From positions 1 through 64,000 of the forward strand of contig MEOA01000018.1 in the NCBI GenBank assembly GCA_001768515.1: 64,000 bases of DNA, written 5' to 3'. The translations under genes were made by a program, and so were the position numbers. Below, piece after piece: positions 15,551 to 23,983 of the stretch. This DNA comes from Bacteroidetes bacterium GWE2_42_24 (lineage in GTDB: Bacteria; Bacteroidota; Bacteroidia; Bacteroidales; TTA-H9). Within the stretch, counting starts at the first letter, position 1. Each line of letters opens with the position of its first letter. Under the pieces are notes generated by a model. That model made no database searches. It was given only the letters and a program-made list of their open reading frames with translations, and was not told where the DNA came from.

Positions 15551-16273
15551 ATGAACCAAGCGCTTACCAGGCCAGACCTTTCCGACTACTACACCGGACA
15601 GGCCCGACATCTGATTGCCATCGACTGTATAATTTTCGGTTTCGACGAAGGAGAACTTAAACTGTTGGCCATACGCCGGCAAATTGAACCTAACAGGGGC
15701 AACTGGTCACTGATAGGCGGATTCATCAACGAAAACGAAAGTCTGAGTGATGCTACCGGACGGATTATCAGAAATCTGACAGGTCTGGAGCACATATATG
15801 TCAGCCAGCTTTATGCCCATGGCGAGGTGAACCGTGACCCTGTTGCCCGTGTTCTTTCGGTTTCCTATTATGCCCTGATAAAATGTCAGGCCTACAACCA
15901 ACAATTAATTGACGCTGCAGGTGCCCGCTGGTTTTCGATCTCAGATCTTCCTCAACTCATCTTCGACCATCCTGAAATGGTTGCCATGGCACTTGCTGAA
16001 CTCAGAAAAGAGGTAAGGGTTAAACCGATTGGCTTTGAACTCCTTCCGCCAAAATTCACTCTCCCACAGCTTCAATGCGTCTACGAAGCGATCTACCAAA
16101 AGACTCTGGATAAAAGAAATTTTAGAAAGAATATCTTACAAATGGATCTTCTTGAACGGCTTGACGAAAAAGACAAAACCAATTCCCGTAAAGGAGCCTG
16201 GTTTTATCGCTTCAACACAGACCGCTACAAACAACTCAGTTCCAATGGATTTTATTTCTACGTAAGCGTTTGA
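15551..16273 (+). CDS. Nudix-domain transcriptional regulator (NrtR/AraR-like)
   Basis: 240 residues. An N-terminal Nudix fold (about 18-145) is followed by a winged-helix domain (about 160-240, including FTLPQLQCVYEAIYQK). In the Nudix box (about 56-78) only the GGFINENE part is kept; the REUxEE residues that bind the catalytic metal are replaced by GRIIRNL. This is typical of regulators that use the domain only to sense ligands. In Bacteroidota such proteins are known to control sugar use (AraR type); in other phyla, NAD metabolism (NrtR type). No sugar operon is adjacent, so the target is unknown. Confidence 0.85.
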   Translation: MNQALTRPDLSDYYTGQARHLIAIDCIIFGFDEGELKLLAIRRQIEPNRGNWSLIGGFINENESLSDATGRIIRNLTGLEHIYVSQLYAHGEVNRDPVARVLSVSYYALIKCQAYNQQLIDAAGARWFSISDLPQLIFDHPEMVAMALAELRKEVRVKPIGFELLPPKFTLPQLQCVYEAIYQKTLDKRNFRKNILQMDLLERLDEKDKTNSRKGAWFYRFNTDRYKQLSSNGFYFYVSV

Positions 16274-16309
16274 ACCAAATGTTTGAATCTTTGAATTATC
16301 ATTACCAAC

Positions 16310-16543
16310 ATGGAATCCGCCCAAACCCCCGATCCTGAGATTTTGCTTCAGATTGTCCGGATGCCCATGCCATTCGGAAAATATAAAGGGACCCTGCTCA
16401 GCGACCTGCCGGTATCGTACCTCGAATGGTTTCAGCGTACAGGTTTTCCCGACGGAAAACTGGGTGTCCTGCTTCAGACAGTCTATGAAATCAGGCTTAA
16501 TGGTCTTGAATTTATACTGGCTCAACTGAAACGGATGAAATAG
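16310..16543 (+). CDS. DUF3820 family small protein
   Basis: 77 residues containing the family core MPFGKYKGTLLSDLP, YLEWF, GFPDGKLG and NGLEF. The family is widespread, around 70-80 residues long, and has no established biochemical role. It lies 36 bases after the Nudix regulator and 8 before the next gene, probably in one transcript. Confidence 0.85.
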   Translation: MESAQTPDPEILLQIVRMPMPFGKYKGTLLSDLPVSYLEWFQRTGFPDGKLGVLLQTVYEIRLNGLEFILAQLKRMK

Positions 16544-16551
16544 CCACCCAA

Positions 16552-17040
16552 ATGAAAGCCGCGACTATCAGCCAGTTAAGATCAGAATTACAAGGACTCG
16601 GGCAACCCGAACTAATCACCCTGTGCCTGAGACTCGCCCGTTTCAAAGCCGAGAACAAAGAATTACTCACTTACCTTCTTTATGAGCAGCACGATGAATT
16701 GTCGTTCGCGAACAACGTCAAACAGGAAATGGACGAGCTATTCACCGCTATCAACTTCGATTCACTTCATTACGCGAAAAAAAGCATCCGCAAAATCGGA
16801 CGGGTAATCAGTAAATACAACAGATTTTCAGGATCAAAACGGGTGGAAGCTGAACTGTTGATCCATTTCTGCCGTAACATAAAAGATTCAGGATTTCCAC
16901 TGCATGAAAAATCACCGCTGTACAAATTCTACACGAACCTGTTACAAAAAATCAGCAGGGCGATCAACACACTCCACCCCGACCTGCAATTCGATTACAG
17001 GAGGGAACTTGATTCTTTATCAAAGACCCGGAAACAATGA
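16552..17040 (+). CDS. conserved hypothetical alpha-helical protein
   Basis: 162 residues, almost entirely helical by composition, with no signal peptide and no membrane segment. Recognisable blocks are ELITLCLRLARFKAENKELLTYLLYE and a basic central region (AKKSIRKIGRVISKYNRF). I do not recognise a named domain with confidence; it may belong to one of the small Bacteroidota DUF families. It begins 8 bases after the DUF3820 gene, and the promoter of the next gene starts about 50 bases beyond its stop. Confidence 0.7.
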   Translation: MKAATISQLRSELQGLGQPELITLCLRLARFKAENKELLTYLLYEQHDELSFANNVKQEMDELFTAINFDSLHYAKKSIRKIGRVISKYNRFSGSKRVEAELLIHFCRNIKDSGFPLHEKSPLYKFYTNLLQKISRAINTLHPDLQFDYRRELDSLSKTRKQ

Positions 17041-17087
17041 TCCGGCCAACCCTACACCTGCTTCTTTTCTTCTCACTCCAACTTTTC

Positions 17088-17095
17088 TACCTTTG
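17088..17095 (+). promoter_or_regulatory. -7 box of the cysteate synthase-like gene
   Basis: TACCTTTG followed by CG lies 20 bases before the ATG. TTT sits 19 bases upstream, where TTG is expected. Confidence 0.55.
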
Positions 17096-17115
17096 CGTGC
17101 GATAACCTATACAAT

Positions 17116-18417
17116 ATGAACGATCACGACCTCCACACGACTTACAGGCTTCAATCGGTCATCTCAGGAGCCATCTTCGATGATCAGGGCTGGACGCTCG
17201 ATGCCCCCGGGGAACAACAACCCTCGCTCATCAGGGCCATATACAATACAAAACAAATCAAGGTAAAAGAACCTGAACACGGAATCTACCGGTTTGCCGA
17301 CTGGCTGCCTGTCCATCGGAAATTACAGGGCTCCTCGGCTCCTGTCACTTATCAGAGTAAAGGGTTGGCAGCTTCATTAGGACTTAAGAACCTGTGGATT
17401 ACCTTTAACGGCTACTGGCCCGAAAAAGAAGCTTTGATGAACACCTGTTCGTTCAAGGAAACCGAAGCCTACACCGTTTGCGCACGTCTTCCGCGCAACA
17501 ATAATCAGGTGCTGGTGGTCGCTTCGGCAGGCAACACAGCCAGGGCCTTCGCTCATGTGTGCTCAGTCAACCGCATTCCGCTGTTACTCTGCGTTCCCGA
17601 AGACAACCTCAACGCCTTGTGGAGCGACGCACCACTTGACGAATGCGTCAGGCTGATATGCACAAAAACAGGTAGCGACTATTTCGACGCCATTCAGCTT
17701 TCTAACACCGCCGTCATGGTTGGCGGTTTTATTGCTGAAGGAGGTGCCAAAAACGTAGCCCGGCGTGACGGGATGTCAACCACCGTTCTTTCGGCAGTTA
17801 CCACCATTGGGCAAATACCCGAATACTACTTTCAGGCCGTTGGTAGCGGAACCGGTGCCATCGCAGCATGGGAAGCCAACCTTCGGCTGCTGGCCGATGG
17901 ACGCTTTGGTCAGCAGACCATGAAGCTCATGGTTTCACAAAATGAGCCATTCCTGCCCATCTATGATGCATGGCATGCTGCATCACGCCAGATGCTTTGC
18001 TTCAACGACGACGACGCACGCCGTCAGGTAGAGATGATCGATGCCAAGGTACTTTCAAACCGTAAGCCCCCGTATGGCATTACCGGTGGGCTCTTCGATG
18101 CCCTGACCCAAACAAAGGGAACCGTCCTTAGGGCATCAAACCAACAGGGACGTGCAGCGCAACAACGATTCCTCGAAACCGAAGGAATCGACATTCATCC
18201 CGCTGCCGGTATCGCCCTGGCTTCACTTGTTAATGAACTGGATGCCGGACATATTCGATCCGATGCCCTCATCATGCTCAACATCACCGGAGGTGGAGAA
18301 CAACGGCTTAAGCGCGAAAATCACCTGCATCCAATTAAGCCATCGCACATTTTCAACATCAATCCATCGAAGGAGGAAGTGGAAACCATCCTCACCCGGC
18401 TTTTCAAACAAAACTGA
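17116..18417 (+). CDS. cysteate synthase-like PLP enzyme (threonine synthase family)
   Basis: 433 residues with a fold-type II PLP layout: probable Schiff-base lysine K114 in CSFKETEAYT, phosphate-binding loop SAGNTARAF (about 139-147), and glycine-rich QAVGSGTGAIAAW (about 238-250). The N-terminal half differs from true threonine synthase and resembles cysteate synthase, which makes L-cysteate from O-phosphoserine and sulfite. In methanogens that product feeds coenzyme M; in some Bacteroidota it starts sulfonolipid (capnine) synthesis. It has its own promoter. No acyltransferase or other sulfonolipid gene lies beside it, so the pathway link is inferred from the family alone. Confidence 0.8.
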   Translation: MNDHDLHTTYRLQSVISGAIFDDQGWTLDAPGEQQPSLIRAIYNTKQIKVKEPEHGIYRFADWLPVHRKLQGSSAPVTYQSKGLAASLGLKNLWITFNGYWPEKEALMNTCSFKETEAYTVCARLPRNNNQVLVVASAGNTARAFAHVCSVNRIPLLLCVPEDNLNALWSDAPLDECVRLICTKTGSDYFDAIQLSNTAVMVGGFIAEGGAKNVARRDGMSTTVLSAVTTIGQIPEYYFQAVGSGTGAIAAWEANLRLLADGRFGQQTMKLMVSQNEPFLPIYDAWHAASRQMLCFNDDDARRQVEMIDAKVLSNRKPPYGITGGLFDALTQTKGTVLRASNQQGRAAQQRFLETEGIDIHPAAGIALASLVNELDAGHIRSDALIMLNITGGGEQRLKRENHLHPIKPSHIFNINPSKEEVETILTRLFKQN

Positions 18418-18459
18418 CCCATTGCTGGAACCGTTCCTGAATTTCCTGATATGATTATA

Positions 18460-18503
18460 TAAAAAAACCGTCTCCAGTCTTTCTATCTAAACAGGAGACG
18501 GTA
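18460..18503 (-). terminator. terminator of the C10 peptidase gene
   Basis: On the minus strand ACCGTCTCC and GGAGACGGT form a 9-bp stem around an 18-base loop, followed by a run of seven T. It lies about 45 bases beyond the peptidase stop and also separates that gene from the convergent cysteate synthase gene. Confidence 0.8.
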
Positions 18504-18546
18504 ATATGATCGCGTTCCGTTGGTCGGTGGCAGAGAATGGCAGAGA

Positions 18547-19962
18547 TTACAGCATGACCACTTTCCCGTTGTATTGCTGTCCACGGGCAGTCAGTCTGCA
18601 CACATACAACCCAGGTGCCAGCGGTCCTGTAGCGATAATCTGATCTACGGCAGTTGCTTCAAATCGGAGTTCACAGGCCAGACTTCCCGCAGCATTGTAG
18701 AGTTGTAGTGTGTACGCGTTTCCTGATTCCAGTCCTGTGATGGCGACCTTAGTCCGTTCAGGTGATGAGAAGGTAACCGTTGAGGACTTCGCTGAGGCTT
18801 GTCCGATACCGGCATAGGTACTTCTGATCCGCACTACAACCCCTTCAATTACTGTAAGATTATAAGGCATGGAGGCCGGAGGCAGTGTATACCAGCCATT
18901 AGCCGAGCCGCCCCATCCGAAATTAAAATGGTAAAACTCATCAGTATTGTAGCCATCAATCACAACGTTATGCCCAGTTGTGTTAGTCTCATCGACGACA
19001 GCAAGGTGAGCAGGCATTGCATTTTTCATATCTTCAGCTACCCGGGCATTGATGGACGTATCGGGAGGCATAAGCAATTCAGCCTGATCGAAACCAAACC
19101 TGAGTATGGCCATGTAAGCCTGATCGACACCAAATGTTCCTGACCCTGATGCAGTATAAACCTGATGAGCAGCTACCCCCGTCGCGAAGCTGAGTGCAGC
19201 ATGCATACTGTCAGTCGTGGGGTAACCATTGGTATAACATTTCTCCAACGTATCAAGCCAGACATTAAGCTCCGGAAAGGAGGGGAACTTACGGACGGCA
19301 TAGTCGTTATCAATCCAGTATTGATTTCCGGCGCCATAGCTGTGGTAATAGTCATCAGTATCATCAAACCGGGTAAAGTTAAGCGAGCGGTTGTAGTTAA
19401 AAATCTGTGCCATCACAGTAGCCGGACAACCGACATACGACCTGCTTCCAGCATTGAGATCCATTGGACAGAACTTGTTGTAGGGTGAAGACTGCGTCCA
19501 GTTGGTAAAGAGCCAGCCACCTGTAACCGTTGAGCCTTCAGGAGGCCATTGTTGAAATGGAGTACGTGGAGATTCTTTCCAGTACATCTTTTCAGAAGGA
19601 ATGGACCCTTCGGAAATAGCATCAAGGCGACCATTGTAATCGCTGGCCAGCAAGATCTTCCATGCACTAAATTGTTTTGGTGACTGATTGGGCACAACAT
19701 CACCATAAGCCAGTACCGGACGAAGGATCGAGTCAGCACTGATTACTACAAAACCCCTCTCGGGATGAACCACCAGCCATGCCACCGTGGTATCATGCTG
19801 GGCGAGGGGTTCTATGCTAAGGTTGCCCCCATCGACCGACCGCATGTTCCAAAATTTCATGGCCCGAAAACCAGCAGTAATGGGGTTGATGGACTGACAG
19901 TTGCCTGCAACGACACCCTGTAGCAGCAAAAAGAATAAAACAAATCGGGAATAAGACTTCAT
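18547..19962 (-). CDS. secreted C10 family cysteine peptidase with T9SS sorting tail
   Basis: 471 residues. A signal peptide (1-22) is followed by an N-terminal prodomain of the SpeB/interpain type (about 25-125; AWLVVHPERGFVVISAD). The catalytic domain has Cys179 in SYVGCPATVMAQI, His331 in GHNVVIDGYN and the FNFGWGG segment (347-352); Q157 in WTQSSPYN is the likely oxyanion-hole residue. A C-terminal beta domain (about 388-471, ending LYVCRLTARGQQYNGKVVML) is a type A sorting tail. The enzyme is therefore probably made as a zymogen and exported to the surface by the type IX secretion system. It is monocistronic. Confidence 0.92.
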   Translation of the reverse strand: MKSYSRFVLFFLLLQGVVAGNCQSINPITAGFRAMKFWNMRSVDGGNLSIEPLAQHDTTVAWLVVHPERGFVVISADSILRPVLAYGDVVPNQSPKQFSAWKILLASDYNGRLDAISEGSIPSEKMYWKESPRTPFQQWPPEGSTVTGGWLFTNWTQSSPYNKFCPMDLNAGSRSYVGCPATVMAQIFNYNRSLNFTRFDDTDDYYHSYGAGNQYWIDNDYAVRKFPSFPELNVWLDTLEKCYTNGYPTTDSMHAALSFATGVAAHQVYTASGSGTFGVDQAYMAILRFGFDQAELLMPPDTSINARVAEDMKNAMPAHLAVVDETNTTGHNVVIDGYNTDEFYHFNFGWGGSANGWYTLPPASMPYNLTVIEGVVVRIRSTYAGIGQASAKSSTVTFSSPERTKVAITGLESGNAYTLQLYNAAGSLACELRFEATAVDQIIATGPLAPGLYVCRLTARGQQYNGKVVML

Positions 19963-20012
19963 GACAAAAGATTTTTATGCAAAGTAACGACAAGCGGCTG
20001 AGGGCGTGTTTG

Positions 20013-20918
20013 TCAAATCTTGCTAATTCGATACTGGTGGGGGGTAACTCCTGTCATTTGACGGAAAGCACGGCAGAAGGAAGTATGGTCGGGAAAGCCA
20101 CATCGTAATGCTACTTCTCCGATAGGAAGCAATGTTGAGATCAGACGCTGACATGACTCTTCAATTCTTACTTTCAACAGGTAATGACATGGAGAACAGT
20201 CATACAATTGCCTGAAAAGCCTGCTGAAATGAAAAACCGAAAGTGAAGCTTCAGCTGATAGTTGTGCAAGGGTAAGAGGCAATGCATAGTCACGGTGAAT
20301 CAATGCTACTGCAAATTGAAGCCGATGATGGATCTCCTGTCTGACAGCCGGCTTTAGTTGGGGCAACCTGTTAATCCGCTGCCTGATCACCTGATTCTCC
20401 CGAAGCAGATCCTCCACTACCTGCAACATGATACAATCCGGGATCGAAGTCCTTGAAACACGAATAGCCTCATCGGTCATAAAGACGAGGGTATCCAGAC
20501 TTCTTTGAAGCCGCCCCGGATTGAGTACTGCCGCCGATTCATCCCACGGAAAACCAGTGGAAGTTATGCCATCCTGCTGCTCAGTCAATTCGGACGAAGA
20601 GTGGGTCAGTGCAATTGCCGTCTGTTCAACTGTGTGCGATGAAAAATAGAGGCAAAGTCCTTCAGCAGGACTGGCTTCTTTCACAACAGCCGAAAATGGC
20701 GTTCCGGGCTTCAGCAATAAAAACTCTCCTTCTCTCAGTCGTTGTCTCCGCTGCCTGAAATGGTAGATCTCCGAACCTTTTGTCACCAACTTCACCGAAT
20801 AGTACTCCGATACAGCTTCCTTTTCGGCCTTGCCAACGCTCGATCGCACGACAAAATCGCCTGTTTCGGGATAGGGACATCCCAGGGTATCACGATTTAA
20901 GCCAATGATTTCCGACAT
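20013..20918 (-). CDS. AraC family transcriptional regulator
   Basis: 301 residues. The N-terminal half is a cupin-like sensing domain (SEIYHFRQRRQRLREGEFLLLKPG, about 50-75). The C-terminal 100 residues carry the two helix-turn-helix motifs of the family: LTLAQLSAEASLSVFHFSRLFRQ and IGEVALRCGFPDHTSFCRAFRQMTGVTPHQYR. The ligand and target are unknown. It is divergent from the pirin gene 387 bases away, which it could control. Located between the C10 protease and pirin genes. Confidence 0.9.
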   Translation of the reverse strand: MSEIIGLNRDTLGCPYPETGDFVVRSSVGKAEKEAVSEYYSVKLVTKGSEIYHFRQRRQRLREGEFLLLKPGTPFSAVVKEASPAEGLCLYFSSHTVEQTAIALTHSSSELTEQQDGITSTGFPWDESAAVLNPGRLQRSLDTLVFMTDEAIRVSRTSIPDCIMLQVVEDLLRENQVIRQRINRLPQLKPAVRQEIHHRLQFAVALIHRDYALPLTLAQLSAEASLSVFHFSRLFRQLYDCSPCHYLLKVRIEESCQRLISTLLPIGEVALRCGFPDHTSFCRAFRQMTGVTPHQYRISKI

Positions 20919-21305
20919 CTGGTGATTTATTTTTCTGGCACAAAGCTATCGCTTTTTTTCATTACGGAAATCTATTCTCCCCTTATTTACATAGATGTGA
21001 AACGCCGTGTAAACAGAAACGCTATTTATATGTTATACCATATTATATTTTAAAACTTGTTATGGCTTGACTTTTAGATGACCAATTAGGTAAACTGACT
21101 ATAAAAAAAAGAGACTCTAAACAAATGGCCATATAAACCAGCAGATACTGATCTTCTAATATTCTCAGGATTAATTGATACCAGGCTGATTAAAAACCTG
21201 ATCACTCCATTAATTATCGTTCTATCATTACTGATGCCGGTGTTGCCACCATTTGGCATGAAGGACGCTATTCAAGCTGTTTGACAAGAAAAAAAGAAAC
21301 AAGAT
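20919..21305. other. intergenic region between divergent araC-type and pirin genes
   Basis: 387 AT-rich bases. An imperfect inverted repeat, TTTAC and GTAAA about 20 bases apart (20987-21015), lies about 70 bases upstream of the AraC gene and could be an operator. A plus-strand frame of about 60 codons ending at 21284 has a hydrophobic stretch but no start codon, so it is not called as a gene. Confidence 0.45.
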
Positions 21306-22325
21306 ATGACTAACAAGAAAGAACCTGAAGTGCAAAAACTTAATGCTCAGTGGAGTATCGAGAATCCTTTTCTATTCTGTGCGCATCATCAGGATGCCTA
21401 TCCGAAGGGGAATAGTGAAATGGGGCCTGCTGTACCGCTTTCGGGTCGCAATCCCGGGAGTGATTTCTCAGGAAAGGATGGATTTAGCATGTATCATGGG
21501 GATAAAGTACCAGGATTTCCGGCTCACCCCCATCGCGGATTCGAGACAGTGACCATCGTTCTTAACGGGCTGATCGATCATTTTGACTCAAAAGGCAACG
21601 AGGGCAGGTACGGAAACGGAGATGTGCAATGGCTGACTGCCGGAGCCGGATGTCAGCACAATGAGATGTTTCCGCTCGTTAACGATGATAAGGAAAACCC
21701 ATTGGAACTCTTCCAGATTTGGCTCAACCTTCCGGCAAAAGATAAATTTGTAAAACCAGACTACAAGATGCTTTGGGCTGAAGATATTCCGGTAATTCAG
21801 CTAACCGATGCAAATAAAAAGAGATCAACTGTACGATTAATTGCCGGCACATTTCGACAGCATGAGAGCCTGAAGCCATGCCCCGATTCTTATGCCAACA
21901 ATGAGAACAATCATGTCGGTATCTTCCTGATCCAAATGGAACCCCTGGCAACAATAACCCTGCCCGCGGTTTCTGAGACGCTAACCAGAAATTTATACTA
22001 CTATCGTGGTGAGGACCAGATTCAAATTGACGACCTGAAGATCGGCTCCTCAAACCGCATTAAACTGGGTGGAAATACTGACACGATTATAACCAATGGG
22101 AAGAAAGAAAGCTTCATAATCGTTCTTGAAGGAGAACCCATTCAGGAACCGATAGTGCAATACGGACCCTTCGTAATGAATACTGAAAATGAAATCAGGC
22201 AGGCAATGAATGACTATCAGAATACAGCTTTCGGAGGCTGGCCATGGAGCAGACCCGATCAGGTTCATGAAAGAAAAGTGGGAAGATTTGCACGTTATGC
22301 CGACGGAAGAACAGAAAAAAGGTAA
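21306..22325 (+). CDS. pirin family protein (bicupin)
   Basis: 339 residues. The N-terminal cupin holds the pirin metal ligands H74 and H76 in PAHPHRGFETVT, and H118 and E120 in GCQHNEMFP. The C-terminal cupin (about 190-300) lacks an obvious metal site, as in other pirins. Family members are iron-binding and some have quercetin dioxygenase activity or regulate other proteins; which applies here is unknown. It is followed after 109 bases by a TIGR01777 gene and then osmC on the same strand, a loose stress-type cluster. Confidence 0.9.
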   Translation: MTNKKEPEVQKLNAQWSIENPFLFCAHHQDAYPKGNSEMGPAVPLSGRNPGSDFSGKDGFSMYHGDKVPGFPAHPHRGFETVTIVLNGLIDHFDSKGNEGRYGNGDVQWLTAGAGCQHNEMFPLVNDDKENPLELFQIWLNLPAKDKFVKPDYKMLWAEDIPVIQLTDANKKRSTVRLIAGTFRQHESLKPCPDSYANNENNHVGIFLIQMEPLATITLPAVSETLTRNLYYYRGEDQIQIDDLKIGSSNRIKLGGNTDTIITNGKKESFIIVLEGEPIQEPIVQYGPFVMNTENEIRQAMNDYQNTAFGGWPWSRPDQVHERKVGRFARYADGRTEKR

Positions 22326-22434
22326 ACCGCCTCAAATAATCCGCTGGCAAAGGCAAAAAGCAGGATAATTGCATCATACATTTACCCGCTCTTCAATAAA
22401 ATGACCATCTGGTTTAAAAAAAATTTATCCAACC

Positions 22435-23358
22435 ATGACCAAGAAAACAATACTTATCAGTGGCGGCACCGGACTTGTTGGCAGACACCTATGCGAAAAA
22501 CTGAAGGAGAAAGATTATCAAGTAACTCTCCTGAGCCGTGAAAACCACCATGATCCTGACTTTCCTGCATACTTCTGGTCGCCGGAGAAAAACGAAATCG
22601 ACAGAAAGGCTCTTGATACAGCCGATTACATCATTCACCTTGCAGGCGCAAATATTGGCGAACAACGATGGACGAAAGAAAGAAGGCATGTGATTCGGGA
22701 TAGTCGCATTAAATCAGCCGGAATGCTCCTTGAGAAAATCAAAGAAAGCCGGTACCGGCCTCAGGCTTTCATTTCCGCCTCGGCGGTTGGCTATTATGGT
22801 GCGATAACTTCCAACAAAATACTCACTGAAACTGATGCTCCAGCGAATGATTTTCTTGGTGAGACCTGTCGGCTGTGGGAACAGGCAGCCGACAGATTTG
22901 AACAATTGGGGATAAGAACAGTAAAAATAAGAACCGGAGTCGTTCTGACAAAGAATGGGGGGGCACTTGAAAAAATAGTTACACCAGTAAAACTTGGAAT
23001 CGGTTCACCCATTGGCACCGGACGGCAATATCTGCCCTGGATCCACGTCGATGACCTGAGCAGCATCTATATCAAAGCCATCGAAGACACTCAGATGAAC
23101 GGAGCCTACAATGCAGTAAGCCCTGATTATAAAACAAACAGTGAATTTACCCGAACCGTAGCCCGGATTCTTAAAAAACCCTTCTGGTTTCCCAACATCC
23201 CGACATTTGTACTAAAAACCATGTTTGGCAAAATGTCGGAGATGCTCCTGAATGGGAGTCGCATCTCTTCTGATAAAATCAGGGAAGCCGGATTTGAGTT
23301 TAAATATCCCTATATAGATAGCGCTCTGACTAATTTATTTGAAAACAATAAACCTTAA
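22435..23358 (+). CDS. TIGR01777 family NAD(P)-binding epimerase-like protein (YfcH-like)
   Basis: 307 residues. The N-terminal Rossmann motif ILISGGTGLVGRHLCEKL (5-22) is followed by family-typical LAGANIGEQRWT, the SASAVGYYG active-site region (about 117-125), VKIRTGVVLTKNGGAL, and a C-terminal DUF1731-like segment (NGSRISSDKIREAGFEFKYP). Extended SDR superfamily; the substrate is unknown for the family. It ends 11 bases before osmC and is probably co-transcribed with it. Confidence 0.9.
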   Translation: MTKKTILISGGTGLVGRHLCEKLKEKDYQVTLLSRENHHDPDFPAYFWSPEKNEIDRKALDTADYIIHLAGANIGEQRWTKERRHVIRDSRIKSAGMLLEKIKESRYRPQAFISASAVGYYGAITSNKILTETDAPANDFLGETCRLWEQAADRFEQLGIRTVKIRTGVVLTKNGGALEKIVTPVKLGIGSPIGTGRQYLPWIHVDDLSSIYIKAIEDTQMNGAYNAVSPDYKTNSEFTRTVARILKKPFWFPNIPTFVLKTMFGKMSEMLLNGSRISSDKIREAGFEFKYPYIDSALTNLFENNKP

Positions 23359-23369
23359 TTAACGATACT

Positions 23370-23804
23370 ATGAAACGTAAATCTACTGCCATCTGGAAAG
23401 GAACCGGAATCGAAGGGAAAGGAACCCTTACCTCTGCAAGTGGCGTGCTTAAAAACACACCTTACTCATTTTCAACAAGATTCAAGAACGAAGAAGACAT
23501 TGAAGGCACAAATCCTGAAGAATTAATTGCCGCCGCCCATAGCGGTTGTTATGCCATGGCGCTCACCTTCATGTTAAACAAGGAAGGATTTGTTGCCAAT
23601 GAGCTACAGGTAGATGCAGCGGTAAACATTGAAAAGAATACCGATCACTTTGAGATCACAGGTATCCATCTCGATCTGACAGGAAAAGTCGAAGGAATAT
23701 CAACTGAGAAGTTCCTCGAACTGGCTAATGTGGCAAAAGTCAATTGCCCCGTTTCACAAGCCCTTAAAGCAATTCCCATTACACTATCAGCCAAATTGGA
23801 ATAA
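23370..23804 (+). CDS. osmC: OsmC family peroxiredoxin
   Basis: 144 residues. It has the two peroxidatic-site cysteines of OsmC: one in HSGCYAMALTFML (about residue 56) and one in VNCPVSQALKAIPI (about 127), with the upstream TNPEELIAAAHSGC motif. It reduces organic hydroperoxides in the cytoplasm. Length and motif spacing are normal for the family. It is the last gene of the pirin-TIGR01777-osmC series. Confidence 0.92.
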   Translation: MKRKSTAIWKGTGIEGKGTLTSASGVLKNTPYSFSTRFKNEEDIEGTNPEELIAAAHSGCYAMALTFMLNKEGFVANELQVDAAVNIEKNTDHFEITGIHLDLTGKVEGISTEKFLELANVAKVNCPVSQALKAIPITLSAKLE

Positions 23805-23955
23805 AACCCGACAAGAAATATCAGCAGAAAACCGAAGACGAACATCCCGGTTATTCCCGAAAAGGATGAAATATTCTGCGCCATTCTGCATTGAATCCGC
23901 CATTCTGAACGGATATATCCGGATTGTGCTGAAGCAATTGGTTCATCATCTTCAT

Positions 23956-23963
23956 TACCTTTG
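23956..23963 (+). promoter_or_regulatory. -7 box of the asparagine-synthetase-like gene
   Basis: TACCTTTG followed by C lies 20 bases before the ATG at 23984, with TTG 15 bases upstream (shorter than the usual 19). Confidence 0.5.
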
Positions 23964-23983
23964 CCTTCAAATTCATCCGAACC

